From Duganella aquatilis (GTDB lineage Bacteria; Pseudomonadota; Gammaproteobacteria; Burkholderiales; Burkholderiaceae_D), in the NCBI RefSeq assembly GCF_009674565.1, contig NZ_WKJL01000003.1, positions 1 through 64,000 of the forward strand: a DNA stretch of 64,000 nucleotides, read 5' to 3'. Numbering within the stretch: position 1 is the stretch's first letter; each line of letters starts with the position of its first letter. This document shows, in pieces, positions 10,480-19,882 of this stretch. The notes under the pieces are model-generated. The model saw only the letters and a program-made list of their open reading frames with translations. It did no database searches and had not been told where the DNA came from. The position numbers and the translations under genes are program-made.

Positions 10480-10483
10480 GGGT

Positions 10484-10936
10484 TTAGTCAGCGGCTTCGG
10501 CTTCCGCAGGCCAGTCGCGGATATAGGCCTTCAGCATGCGGTTCTCGAAGCTTTGCGCTTCCAGCACCGCGCGCGCCACGTCATAGAAGGAAATCACGCC
10601 GAGGATGGTCTTGGCGTTCATCACCGGCAGGTAGCGCGCGTGCTTTTCCAGCATGATGCGGCGCACCTCATTGACTTCCGTGTCCGGCGTCACGGTGATC
10701 GGGGCGTCGTCCATGTGCTTGCGCACCGTGCCGGCGCCCACCGTGCCCTGGTTGTCGTGCAGCGCGCGCAGCACCTCGCGGAAAGTCAGCATGCCCACCA
10801 AGTCGCCAAATTCCATGACGACCAGCGAACCGATGTCTTTCTCGGCCATGGTGTTGGCGGCATCCGCCAGGGGTTGATCGGGGGAGATGGTGTAAAGGAT
10901 GGAACCTTTAACTTGCAGAATTTCGGAGACTTTCAT
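10484..10936 (-). CDS. Tandem CBS-domain protein
   Basis: 150 residues made of two CBS motifs and little else (MKVSEILQVKGSILYTISPD at the start; the second unit around residues 75-135). Stand-alone CBS pairs bind adenosyl ligands such as AMP, ATP or SAM and often act as cytoplasmic energy or redox sensors that regulate a partner. The partner is not visible here. The gene is monocistronic, convergent with the c-di-GMP protein gene and separated from it by the long hairpin. The ATG start at 10936 fits the family length. Confidence 0.9.
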   Translation of the reverse strand: MKVSEILQVKGSILYTISPDQPLADAANTMAEKDIGSLVVMEFGDLVGMLTFREVLRALHDNQGTVGAGTVRKHMDDAPITVTPDTEVNEVRRIMLEKHARYLPVMNAKTILGVISFYDVARAVLEAQSFENRMLKAYIRDWPAEAEAAD

Positions 10937-11102
10937 GGTGGCCGTCCTGTTCGCTGATATGCGCTCTGTGAATGGGAGTTCTAGTTTTTCTTAGCCTTGT
11001 CCGAATGTAGCCTATGCCCGGTAAAAAAGCCAGCGCTTCGGATAAGCAAAACATAACATTATTGTCTTACTGTAGGATAGCTGCAAAAAACAGGAGACAG
11101 AC

Positions 11103-11810
11103 ATGCCCAGGCCCACAGTGGTTTTCATCCACGGCGCGCTGAACGACCATTCGGTATGGTCGGCGCAGCGCCACCACCTTGCGCAGCGCGACTACCCGGT
11201 GCTCACGCTCGACCTGCCGGGACACGGCGCCACGCCGGGGCCGGCCCTCGCCAGCGTCGCCGCCATGGCCGACTGGCTGCTGGCGGCGCTGGACGCGGCC
11301 GGGATACCGCAGGCGGCGCTGGTCGGCCACAGCATGGGGTCACTGATCGCGCTGGAGGCGGCCGCCAAGGCGCCGCAGCGCGTCTCGCACCTGGCGCTGC
11401 TGGGCTGCGCGTTCCCGATGAAGGTGGCCGATGCGCTGCTGGACACCGCGCGCAACGACGAAATGCGCGCCATCGACATGGTCACCAAGTGGTCGCACAC
11501 GCCTGGCTATGCGGACACCGAGACGCTGCGCCAGCTGATGCGGCGCATGGCGGGCGCGAATCTGCTGTACACCGACCTCGCCGCCTGCAACGCCTATGAC
11601 CACGGCGACGCGGCAGCGCAAACGGTGCGCTGCCCCGCCCTGTTCATCTTCGGCGCGGCCGACGTCATGACGCCGCCGAAGGCCGCGCGCCTGCTCACCG
11701 CCGCCATGCCGCAAGCACAAAGCGTGATGCTGGAAGCCGGCCACGCGATGATGGCCGAGCAGCCGGACGCGGTCAGCGAGGCGCTGGCCGCGTTTATCGG
11801 CAGTCGATAG
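11103..11810 (+). CDS. Alpha/beta hydrolase
   Basis: 235 residues. It has the oxyanion-hole segment FIHGALND near residue 10, the nucleophile elbow GHSMGS near residue 78, a late acid (GAADVMTP) and the catalytic histidine region EAGHAMMAEQP. ATG 11103 has a good ribosome site (CAGGAGAC) upstream. The substrate is unknown; the family includes esterases and C-C hydrolases. The last 17 bases overlap the convergent YihY gene. It is intact and probably monocistronic. Confidence 0.9.
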   Translation: MPRPTVVFIHGALNDHSVWSAQRHHLAQRDYPVLTLDLPGHGATPGPALASVAAMADWLLAALDAAGIPQAALVGHSMGSLIALEAAAKAPQRVSHLALLGCAFPMKVADALLDTARNDEMRAIDMVTKWSHTPGYADTETLRQLMRRMAGANLLYTDLAACNAYDHGDAAAQTVRCPALFIFGAADVMTPPKAARLLTAAMPQAQSVMLEAGHAMMAEQPDAVSEALAAFIGSR

Positions 11811-13170
11811 GGCCGAAGTGGTCGGCCAGGGTCTTGCCCAGGCCTGCTTCGACGGCGGTTTCCACTTCGCGCGCCAGCGAGGCGGCTTCGCGGGCAGCCT
11901 GCAGGTCGAGTTCATCGTCGCCGTCGGCCACCACGCCGGCGTTGACCGGCATGCCGGCAAACACGAACAGGCGGTAGACATCGGCCAGCGTCAATTTTTT
12001 CGGATTGGCGAGAATGACCCAGTTGTCGGCGCCATCGCTCACCCGCTTGCCCCACTGGACGCGCGGCGGCGCGGCCACCGGCACCCGTCCGACCCAGCCT
12101 TCCGCCACCATGCGTTCCAGCAGCGTGTCCATTTCATCGAAGCCCAGGCGCGTGCGCTCGCGGATCTGCACCGCGCTGACCAGCGCCGTGTCGCCGCACT
12201 TGGACGCCACGTGCAGCACCCGCAGGATCGCCATGGCGTCGACAAACTCGCCGCCCGGCTGCGCCTCGTGCCACCAGCGCTCGTACTTCACCACCGGCAG
12301 CGCGGCCGTCAGCAAGGCGCCGAACAGGGTGATCATCCACGATACATAAATCCATAACAGGAACAGCGGCAAGGCCGCCAGTGCGCCATAAATCTTGGAA
12401 TACGTCGGAAACTGTGTAATGAACACCGCGAAACCACGCTTGGCCACCTCGAACGCCAGGCCGGCCACCAGGCCGCCCCAGGCCGCGTCGTGCCAGTCGA
12501 CGTCGCGGTTCGGCACCACCACGTACAGCAGCGTGAAGGTGGCCATGCTCAGCGCCAGCGACACCGCCGTATAAATCAGCGCGCCGAGGATAGGCACTTG
12601 GCTCATCAGGTCAGTGGTCGCCATGAACACCTGCGACGACAACGTCAGCGACACGCCGATCAGCAGCGGCCCAAGCGTGATCAGCGCCCAGTAGACCAGG
12701 ATACGCCGCGTCCACGCGCGCTGGCCGCGCACCTGCCAGATGCGGTTGAACACCCGCTCGATCAGGTTCATCATCGCGATCGAGGTGAAGATCAGCGCCA
12801 CCGCGCCCACCGCCGACAGCCGCGTGGCCTTGGAGGCGAACATCGTCAGGTAATTGAGGATGGTGCTGGAAATCGTCTTCGGCATCACGCTTTGCACGAA
12901 GTACGCCTCCAGCGAACTGCGGAAGGTGTTGAACATCGGGAAGGTGGTGAAGATCGCCAGGGCGATCGTCAGCAGCGGCACCAGCGCAAACACGGTGGTG
13001 AAGGTCAGGCTGCCGGCCACCTGCGGCAAACTCTCCTCGCGCAGCCGGCGGCGCGCGAACAGAATCAGGTCGCGCACCTCGGGCCAGGACAGCGAACGCA
13101 CGGTCTTGATGCCGCCACGGCAGGTGCGGAACAGGTACAGATAAAAAGGACGGAGATATTTTTGGTACAT
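11794..13170 (-). CDS. YihY/virulence factor BrkB family membrane protein
   Basis: 458 residues. The N-terminal two thirds hold the YihY core with about six membrane segments (SLTFTTVFALVPLLTIALAI, then LPLFLLWIYVSWMITLFGAL), and a soluble C-terminal tail of about 150 residues looks like a winged-helix region. The family was once annotated as ribonuclease BN but is now considered an inner-membrane protein of unclear function. The 3' end overlaps the convergent hydrolase gene. wrbA is divergent, 64 bases from the ATG at 13170. Confidence 0.92.
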   Translation of the reverse strand: MYQKYLRPFYLYLFRTCRGGIKTVRSLSWPEVRDLILFARRRLREESLPQVAGSLTFTTVFALVPLLTIALAIFTTFPMFNTFRSSLEAYFVQSVMPKTISSTILNYLTMFASKATRLSAVGAVALIFTSIAMMNLIERVFNRIWQVRGQRAWTRRILVYWALITLGPLLIGVSLTLSSQVFMATTDLMSQVPILGALIYTAVSLALSMATFTLLYVVVPNRDVDWHDAAWGGLVAGLAFEVAKRGFAVFITQFPTYSKIYGALAALPLFLLWIYVSWMITLFGALLTAALPVVKYERWWHEAQPGGEFVDAMAILRVLHVASKCGDTALVSAVQIRERTRLGFDEMDTLLERMVAEGWVGRVPVAAPPRVQWGKRVSDGADNWVILANPKKLTLADVYRLFVFAGMPVNAGVVADGDDELDLQAAREAASLAREVETAVEAGLGKTLADHFGPIDCR

Positions 13171-13201
13171 GGACGCTATCGTATTACAACGGTGACAATG
13201 A

Positions 13202-13840
<639 letters not shown>

Positions 13841-13845
13841 ACGCC

Positions 13846-14253
13846 ATGGAAACCACAATGCAAAAGTATTTTCACTGGGGCGCGATCGGCAGCCTGGTGG
13901 CGTTGATAATCTTGTGTGTGTTGTGGGAGATGGTGCTGGCGCCGCTGAAACCGGGCGGTTCCTGGCTGGTGCTGAAGGCCGCGCCGCTGCTGCTGCCGCT
14001 ATACGGCGTCTGGAAGCGCGATATCTACACGCTGCAGTGGACCTCGATGATGATCCTGCTGTACTTCACCGAAGGCGTGGTGCGCGGCTGGAGCGACACC
14101 GGCGGCCTGTCGTCGGCGCTGGCCTGGGGCGAGGCGCTGGTGGTCTGCATCTACTTTGTCTGCGCATTGCTGTATCTGCGTCCGTACAAGCGCGCGGCGC
14201 GCAAGCTGGCCAAGGAGCTGCTGGACAAGGTAAAGGTCAACACGGTCAAATGA
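13846..14253 (+). CDS. DUF2069 membrane protein
   Basis: 135 residues with about four predicted membrane helices (GAIGSLVALIILCVLWEM, LVLKAAPLLLPLYGVW, TSMMILLYFTEGVV, ALVVCIYFVCALLYL) and a lysine-rich C-terminus. This is the DUF2069 pattern, commonly found beside wrbA in betaproteobacteria; its function is unknown. ATG 13846 is used here; a second ATG four codons later is possible. The stop overlaps the next ATG by 4 bases (ATGA), so translation of the FAD oxidoreductase is probably coupled. Confidence 0.9.
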   Translation: METTMQKYFHWGAIGSLVALIILCVLWEMVLAPLKPGGSWLVLKAAPLLLPLYGVWKRDIYTLQWTSMMILLYFTEGVVRGWSDTGGLSSALAWGEALVVCIYFVCALLYLRPYKRAARKLAKELLDKVKVNTVK

Positions 14254-15656
14254 TGGAATTCCTCACGCAATGCCGCGGCATCCTCGGCGATGCCTATGTG
14301 CTCGATGCGCCGGCCGACATGGCACCCTTCCTCACCGACTGGCGCGGACGGTTTACCGGCAAGGCGCTGGCCGTGCTGCGTCCCGGCTCGGTGCAGCAAG
14401 TGGCGGCGCTGGTGCGCGCCTGCGCCGAACACCGCGTGGCGCTGGTGCCGCAAGGCGGCAATACGGGGCTGGTGCTCGGCAGCGTGCCGGATGCCAGCGG
14501 CGCGCAGGTGGTGCTGTCGCTGGCGCGGCTGAACAGCATCCGCCAGGTCGATCCGGTCAACCGCACCATGACGGTGGATGCGGGCTGCATTCTTCAGCAG
14601 ATCCAGGAAGCGGCTGCGGCCGAGGGCTGTTTGTTCCCGCTGTCGCTGGCTGCGGAAGGCAGTTGCACCATCGGCGGCAACCTGTCCACCAACGCCGGCG
14701 GCACGGCGGTTCTGCGCTACGGGAATACCCGCGAACTGTGCCTCGGGCTGGAAGTGGTCACGCCGCAGGGCGAGATCTGGAGCGGCTTGCGCGGTCTGCG
14801 CAAGGACAACACCGGCTACGATCTGCGCGATCTGTTCATCGGCGCGGAGGGCACGCTGGGCGTCATCACCGGCGCGGTGCTCAAGCTGTATCCGCTGCCG
14901 AAGGCCAGCATCACCGCGCTGGCGGCGCTGCCCTCGCCCGCCGACGCGCTGCAATTGCTGGTGCTGATGCAGGATCATTGCGGTTCCAGCCTGACCGGCT
15001 TCGAGCTGATGTCGCGCTATTGTCTGGAACTGGTGGCGGAACAGTTCCCGCAACTGCCCAAGCCTTTCGCCGCGCCGCATCCGCAGTACGTGCTTCTGGA
15101 ATTGAGCAGCAGCGAATCGGAGCAGCATGCGGTCGGGCTGCTGGAACATGCGATCGGCGCGGCGCTGGAGCGCGGCGTGATCAACGATGCGGTGGTGGCG
15201 ACGTCGGTGGCGCAATCGGCCGGGCTGTGGCAGTTGCGCGAGCATATCCCGCTGGCGCAGGCCAAGGCCGGCAAGAACATCAAGCACGATATTTCGCTGC
15301 CGGTGTCGCGGATTGCGGATTTCATCGCCGTCACCGGGCCGCAGCTGGATGCGGCTTTCCCGGGCTGTCAGCTGGTGTGTTTCGGCCACCTGGGCGACGG
15401 CAACCTGCATTACAACGTGGCGCCGCCGGCGGGCATCTCGAACGAGGACTTCCTGGCCAATCAGGACAAGGTCAATCGCGTGGTGCATGACAGCGTGGTG
15501 TCGTTCGGCGGCTCGATTTCCGCTGAACACGGCATTGGCGCGTTGAAGCGCGGCGAGCTGGCGCACTACAAATCGGCGGTAGAGCTGAATATGATGCGAG
15601 CCATCAAAGCGGCATTGGATCCACTCGGTATCATGAATCCCGGGAAAATCCTTTGA
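14250..15656 (+). CDS. FAD-binding oxidoreductase (GlcD / D-2-hydroxyacid dehydrogenase type)
   Basis: 468 residues from ATG 14250; the upstream open frame belongs to the overlapping gene and is not used. The N-terminal PCMH-type FAD-binding half carries VALVPQGGNTGL and the C-terminal oxidase half ends GSISAEHGIGALKRGEL, both typical of enzymes that oxidise D-lactate, D-2-hydroxyglutarate or glycolate. The histidines of the metal and substrate site (CFGHLGDGNLHYNV) are present. The substrate is not fixed by sequence; D-2-hydroxyglutarate is the commonest for this subgroup. It belongs to the wrbA-DUF2069 chain. Confidence 0.93.
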   Translation: MMEFLTQCRGILGDAYVLDAPADMAPFLTDWRGRFTGKALAVLRPGSVQQVAALVRACAEHRVALVPQGGNTGLVLGSVPDASGAQVVLSLARLNSIRQVDPVNRTMTVDAGCILQQIQEAAAAEGCLFPLSLAAEGSCTIGGNLSTNAGGTAVLRYGNTRELCLGLEVVTPQGEIWSGLRGLRKDNTGYDLRDLFIGAEGTLGVITGAVLKLYPLPKASITALAALPSPADALQLLVLMQDHCGSSLTGFELMSRYCLELVAEQFPQLPKPFAAPHPQYVLLELSSSESEQHAVGLLEHAIGAALERGVINDAVVATSVAQSAGLWQLREHIPLAQAKAGKNIKHDISLPVSRIADFIAVTGPQLDAAFPGCQLVCFGHLGDGNLHYNVAPPAGISNEDFLANQDKVNRVVHDSVVSFGGSISAEHGIGALKRGELAHYKSAVELNMMRAIKAALDPLGIMNPGKIL

Positions 15657-15667
15657 CCGAGGCTGAA

Positions 15668-16099
15668 ATGAAACTGCTGATTGTTGTCGTGATGTGGGCG
15701 GCCACGCTGGCTGCCTACGCGCAAACCGTCTACAAATGTACCGTGGACGGCAAGGTCAGTTACAGCGATACGCCATGTCCCGCGGGCGCCAGCGCGGCGA
15801 CGCTGCAGGCGCCGTCCGCGCCGTCGCGCGACCCTGCCGCTGCCGGTACGCTGCGACGCCAGCAAAAACAGGCGGACAACCTTGAGAAAGCGCGGCTCAA
15901 ACGCGAGGACCGTGAAGAACGCGATGCCGCGCGCGCTTCGCAAGCCGCCGCCGTCCAGCGCAAGAAGTGCGACAAGCTCAAACTGAACAAGCGCTGGGCC
16001 GACGAAGACGCCCGCCGCGCCACCGGCCAGGCCACCGAAGCCGCACGCCTGCGCGCGCGCCGCGCCGGCGAGACCATGGCGCTGGAGTGTCCGCACTGA
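15668..16099 (+). CDS. DUF4124 domain periplasmic protein
   Basis: 143 residues from ATG 15668. It has a short signal peptide (KLLIVVVMWAATLAAYAQ) and then the DUF4124 motif TVYKCTVDGKVSYSDTPC. The rest is a charged, coiled-coil-like stretch rich in Arg, Glu and Ala. Two cysteines in the motif and one near the C-terminus could form disulfides in the periplasm. Function is unknown; many such proteins accompany envelope genes. Its stop overlaps the permease ATG (TGATG). Confidence 0.85.
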   Translation: MKLLIVVVMWAATLAAYAQTVYKCTVDGKVSYSDTPCPAGASAATLQAPSAPSRDPAAAGTLRRQQKQADNLEKARLKREDREERDAARASQAAAVQRKKCDKLKLNKRWADEDARRATGQATEAARLRARRAGETMALECPH

Positions 16100-18744
16100 T
16101 GTCCGATCACAACCAGCCTGCCGAAAACTCGCCCGCCAACGCCGCAACCCGCGCGGCTGGCGCCCATCCGGCAGCTGCGCCGGCCGCGTCGATGCGCCGG
16201 CTGTCACGCTGGCTGCTGCTCGGCGAATGGCGCGCGCATCCGGTGCGGGCATTGGTGGCGATTGCCGCCATCGCGGTCGGCATCTCGCTCGGCTTCGCCA
16301 TCCACCTGATCAACGCCGCCGCCTTCAACGAATTCTCGGCCGCCGTCAAAGGCCTGTCCGGCGTCGCCGACATCCAGGTACGCGGCACCGAACCGTTCTT
16401 CGACGAAGCCATCTACCCGCAACTGGCCCAACGCGACGGCGTGGTGGTCGCCTCGCCCGTGCTGGAATTCGAGGCCTCCGTCCCCGGCCAGCGCACCGCC
16501 CTCAAGATCATCGGCACCGACGCCTTCCGCGCTGGCTACATCACGCCGGACCTGATCGGCGTTCCGGCCAACGACGACATCAACGCCACCCTGGCCGACG
16601 ACACGCTGTTCCTCTCGCCCGCCGCCCAGCAATGGCTGCAACCGGCCGCCGGCCTGGTCACGCTGCAAGTCGGCACCGGCCAGTTGAAGCTGCGCGTGGC
16701 CGGCGCGTTGCCCAGCGCCCGTGCCGGCCAGCGCATCGCCGTGATGGACATCGGCGCCGCGCAATGGCGCTTTGAAAAACTCGGCCAACTGTCACGCATC
16801 GACCTCAAACTGCGCGACGGCGTGAACCGCGAAGTCTTCAAAGCCCGGCTGGAAAAAGACCTGCAAAGCCGGTATCCGGGCCGTTTCCGCATCAACCAGC
16901 CCAACGACGAAGAACAGAACAGCAGCAACGAAGGCATGAGCCGCGCCTACCGCGTCAACCTCACCGTGCTGGCGCTGGTGGCGCTGTTCACCGGCGCCTT
17001 CCTGGTGTTCTCCACGCAGGCGCTGTCGGTGATCCGCCGCCGCAGCCAGTTCGCGCTGCTGCGCGTGCTGGGCCTGGACCGCCACCGCCTGCTGCGCCAA
17101 ATCCTGGTTGAGGGCCTGTGCCTCGGCATCGCCGGTTCCGCCATCGGCATCGCCGCCGGCTACGGACTGGCCGCCGCCGCGCTGCACTTCATGGGCGCGG
17201 ACCTCGGCGCCGGATTCTTCTCCGGCGTGCGTCCACAAGTGCACTTCACGCCGGTGGCCGCCGCCATCTACTTCGCATTGGGCGTGGCGGTCGCACTGCT
17301 GGGCTGCGCCGCTCCGGCGCTGGACGCCGCCCGCGCCAAGCCGGCGGTCGCACTCAAATCCGGCACCGAGGAAGCGGCCATGTCGCGCCTGTCGCGCGCC
17401 TGGCCTTCGCTGGTGTGCATGGTGCTAGCCGCGCTGCTGTCGCAAGCCCCGCCGATATTCGAACTGCCGCTGTTCGGCTACCTGTCCATCGCCCTGCTGC
17501 TGATCGGCGCCATCGGTCTGATGCCGCGCCTGGCCGCCATCGTGTTCCGCTTCGCGTTCCGGCACTGGAGCGCCGCCACTGCCGACAAACCGGGCGCCTC
17601 CGCGGTCGTCACGCTGACGTTGTCCCGTCTCGCCAACGCATCGAGCCAGGCCGGCATCGCGCTCGGCGGCGTGCTGTCGAGCTTCAGCCTGATGGTCGCC
17701 ATGGCCATCATGGTCACCAGCTTCCGCGTGTCGCTGGACGACTGGCTGCTGCACATACTGCCGGCCGATATCTACGTCAGCACCGCCAGCGGCGGCGCCA
17801 CGGCCGGCCTGCAGCCTTCAGAACAGGCGACGCTGGCCGCATTGCCCGACGTCGCCACCGCCGATTTCCTGCGCACGCGTTCGATCTCGCTCGCATCCGG
17901 GCGGCCGGCCGTCACGCTGATGGCGCGCAACGTGGACGCGGCCAATCCGGCGCGCACGCTGGCCATCGTCGGCGAGACGCAAGCGCCAGCCGCCGGTTCA
18001 TCGCCACCGGTATGGGTATCCGAAGCGATGGTCGACTTATACGGCATGCAGGTCGGCCAGCGCATCGAACTGCCGCTGGCCGGCGCCCTGCACGCCTTCC
18101 AGGTGGCCGGCGTGTGGCGCGACTATGCACGCCCTACCGGCACCATCCAGATGCGGCTGAGCGACTACCGCGCCATCACCGGCGAACAGCAGGCCAGCGC
18201 CGTGGCCCTTACGCTCAAGCCGGACGCCAAACCGGAAAACACGCTGGCCGCGTTGAAAAAACTGCCGTTCGCGGCGGCGCTGGACGCCAGCGAACCCTCG
18301 CAAATTCGCGCCATGAGCATGAAAGTGTTCGATCGCAGCTTTGCCATCACCTACCTGCTGGAAGCGATCGCCATCGTCATCGGCCTGTTCGGCGTGGCCG
18401 CCACCTTCTCCGCGCAGACGCTGGCGCGGGCCAAGGAATTCGGCATGCTGCGCCATGTCGGCGTGACCCGCCGCCAGGTGCTGTCGATACTGGCGATCGA
18501 AGGCGGCTCGCTGACGGCGCTCGGCATCGTCACCGGTTTTGTGCTGGGATGGGTGATCAGTTTGATATTGGTATTTGTCGTCAACCCGCAGTCCTTCCAC
18601 TGGACCATGCAGCTGCACATGCCATGGCCGCTGCTCGCCAGCGTCGCCGGCCTGCTGTTGACCGCCGCCGCGCTCACCGCGCTGCTGGCCGGTCGCCAGT
18701 CGCTGTCCGGCGGACCGATACGCGCTGTCCGGGAGGACTGGTAA
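16099..18744 (+). CDS. FtsX-like ABC transporter permease (two FtsX domains)
   Basis: 881 residues. After a polar, Ala-rich N-terminus come a first membrane helix (VRALVAIAAIAVGISLGF), a periplasmic MacB-like domain, three helices (about 285-450), a second FtsX unit starting near 455, another periplasmic domain and three terminal helices. This is the duplicated layout of LolC/YbbP-type permeases that use ATP-driven mechanical motion to move lipoproteins or lipids. No ATP-binding subunit is adjacent: the upstream neighbour is a DUF4124 protein and the downstream one an AttH-like protein. A partner ATPase is probably encoded elsewhere. Confidence 0.92.
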   Translation: MSDHNQPAENSPANAATRAAGAHPAAAPAASMRRLSRWLLLGEWRAHPVRALVAIAAIAVGISLGFAIHLINAAAFNEFSAAVKGLSGVADIQVRGTEPFFDEAIYPQLAQRDGVVVASPVLEFEASVPGQRTALKIIGTDAFRAGYITPDLIGVPANDDINATLADDTLFLSPAAQQWLQPAAGLVTLQVGTGQLKLRVAGALPSARAGQRIAVMDIGAAQWRFEKLGQLSRIDLKLRDGVNREVFKARLEKDLQSRYPGRFRINQPNDEEQNSSNEGMSRAYRVNLTVLALVALFTGAFLVFSTQALSVIRRRSQFALLRVLGLDRHRLLRQILVEGLCLGIAGSAIGIAAGYGLAAAALHFMGADLGAGFFSGVRPQVHFTPVAAAIYFALGVAVALLGCAAPALDAARAKPAVALKSGTEEAAMSRLSRAWPSLVCMVLAALLSQAPPIFELPLFGYLSIALLLIGAIGLMPRLAAIVFRFAFRHWSAATADKPGASAVVTLTLSRLANASSQAGIALGGVLSSFSLMVAMAIMVTSFRVSLDDWLLHILPADIYVSTASGGATAGLQPSEQATLAALPDVATADFLRTRSISLASGRPAVTLMARNVDAANPARTLAIVGETQAPAAGSSPPVWVSEAMVDLYGMQVGQRIELPLAGALHAFQVAGVWRDYARPTGTIQMRLSDYRAITGEQQASAVALTLKPDAKPENTLAALKKLPFAAALDASEPSQIRAMSMKVFDRSFAITYLLEAIAIVIGLFGVAATFSAQTLARAKEFGMLRHVGVTRRQVLSILAIEGGSLTALGIVTGFVLGWVISLILVFVVNPQSFHWTMQLHMPWPLLASVAGLLLTAAALTALLAGRQSLSGGPIRAVREDW

Positions 18745-19820
18745 TGCTTGTTCGGTTGTTCACATCCGTCGTATTGGCGCTGCTGCTGTCCGTGCCAGTC
18801 CGCGCCGCCGCACCGCAGTTCCCGGCCGTGGTGCCTGGCGCCACCCTGTCCTTCCCCAAGGACTACGGTGCCCATCCCGACTACAAGACCGAATGGTGGT
18901 ACGTCACCGGCTGGCTCAATACGCCGGACGGCAAGCCGCTTGGCTTCCAGGTCACCTTCTTCCGCAGCGCCAGCACGCATGACCGCGCCAACCCCAGCCA
19001 GTTCGCCCCCAAGCAGCTGATCATCGGCCACGCCGCCCTCTCCGATCCGGCCAACGGCAAGCTGCTGCACGACCAGCGCAGCGCGCGCGAAGGCTTCGGC
19101 CTGTCCTACGCCAGAACCGGCGACACCAACGTCAAGCTGGAAGACTGGCACATGGTGCGCGGCGCCGACGGCAGCTACAGCGTCCACGTCGACAGCCCGG
19201 AATTCAAATACGATCTGAAACTGGCGCCCTCGCAGCCGGACCTGCTGCAAGGCGACCATGGCTACTCCCGCAAGGGGCCGCGCCCGGCGCAAAGCAGCTA
19301 TTACTACAGCCAGCCGCACCTGCAGGTCAGCGGCAGCATTACCCGCGTTGGCAAGCAGACAAGCGTCGCCGGCGTCGCCTGGCTGGACCACGAGTGGTCC
19401 AGCGAAGCCCTCGACGCCGAGGCCACGGGCTGGGACTGGATCGGCGCCAACCTGGCCGACGGCGGTACATTGATGGCTTTCGAGGTCAGAAGCAAGACAG
19501 GTGCTAAACTATGGGCGCACGCGACATGGCGCGATGCATCCGGTAAGATCACGCAGTTCACGCCGGACCAGGTCAGCTTTGCTCCCCAACGGCGGTGGCG
19601 TTCGCCGCGCACCGATGCCGAGTATCCCATTGCGACCCGCCTCATCACCGGCAGCATGGTGTGGGACGTGGTGCCGCTGCAGGACGACCAGGAACTGGAC
19701 TCGCGCCGGTCCACGGGCGCGGTGTACTGGGAAGGTGCGGTCACGCTGAACCGTGACGGCAAGCCGGTTGGCCGCGCCTATCTGGAAATGACCGGTTATG
19801 TCAGCGCCATGAAACTGTAG
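18744..19820 (+). CDS. AttH/CrtC-like lipocalin-fold secreted protein
   Basis: 358 residues from ATG 18744, which overlaps the permease stop by one base. A signal peptide (LVRLFTSVVLALLLSVPVRA) is followed by FPKDYGAHPDYKTEWWYVTG, the hallmark of the AttH / carotenoid 1,2-hydratase family, with WLDHEWSSEALDAEATGWDW further on. These periplasmic lipocalin-like proteins usually sit next to an FtsX-like permease and its ATPase, as the first of these does here, and probably handle a hydrophobic ligand. Carotenoid hydration is not implied because no carotenoid genes are nearby. Confidence 0.9.
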   Translation: MLVRLFTSVVLALLLSVPVRAAAPQFPAVVPGATLSFPKDYGAHPDYKTEWWYVTGWLNTPDGKPLGFQVTFFRSASTHDRANPSQFAPKQLIIGHAALSDPANGKLLHDQRSAREGFGLSYARTGDTNVKLEDWHMVRGADGSYSVHVDSPEFKYDLKLAPSQPDLLQGDHGYSRKGPRPAQSSYYYSQPHLQVSGSITRVGKQTSVAGVAWLDHEWSSEALDAEATGWDWIGANLADGGTLMAFEVRSKTGAKLWAHATWRDASGKITQFTPDQVSFAPQRRWRSPRTDAEYPIATRLITGSMVWDVVPLQDDQELDSRRSTGAVYWEGAVTLNRDGKPVGRAYLEMTGYVSAMKL

Positions 19821-19882
19821 GCACAATATTTAAGCAGCACCAAACGTCACCACAAGTACATTTACGTAACCGCAGCCACACG

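Noticed and set aside
17118..18743. Long plus-strand frame overlapping the permease gene and running in frame into the AttH-like gene
   Set aside because: The translation before 18744 is Arg/His-rich shadow of the permease; the signal peptide at ATG 18744 marks the true start.
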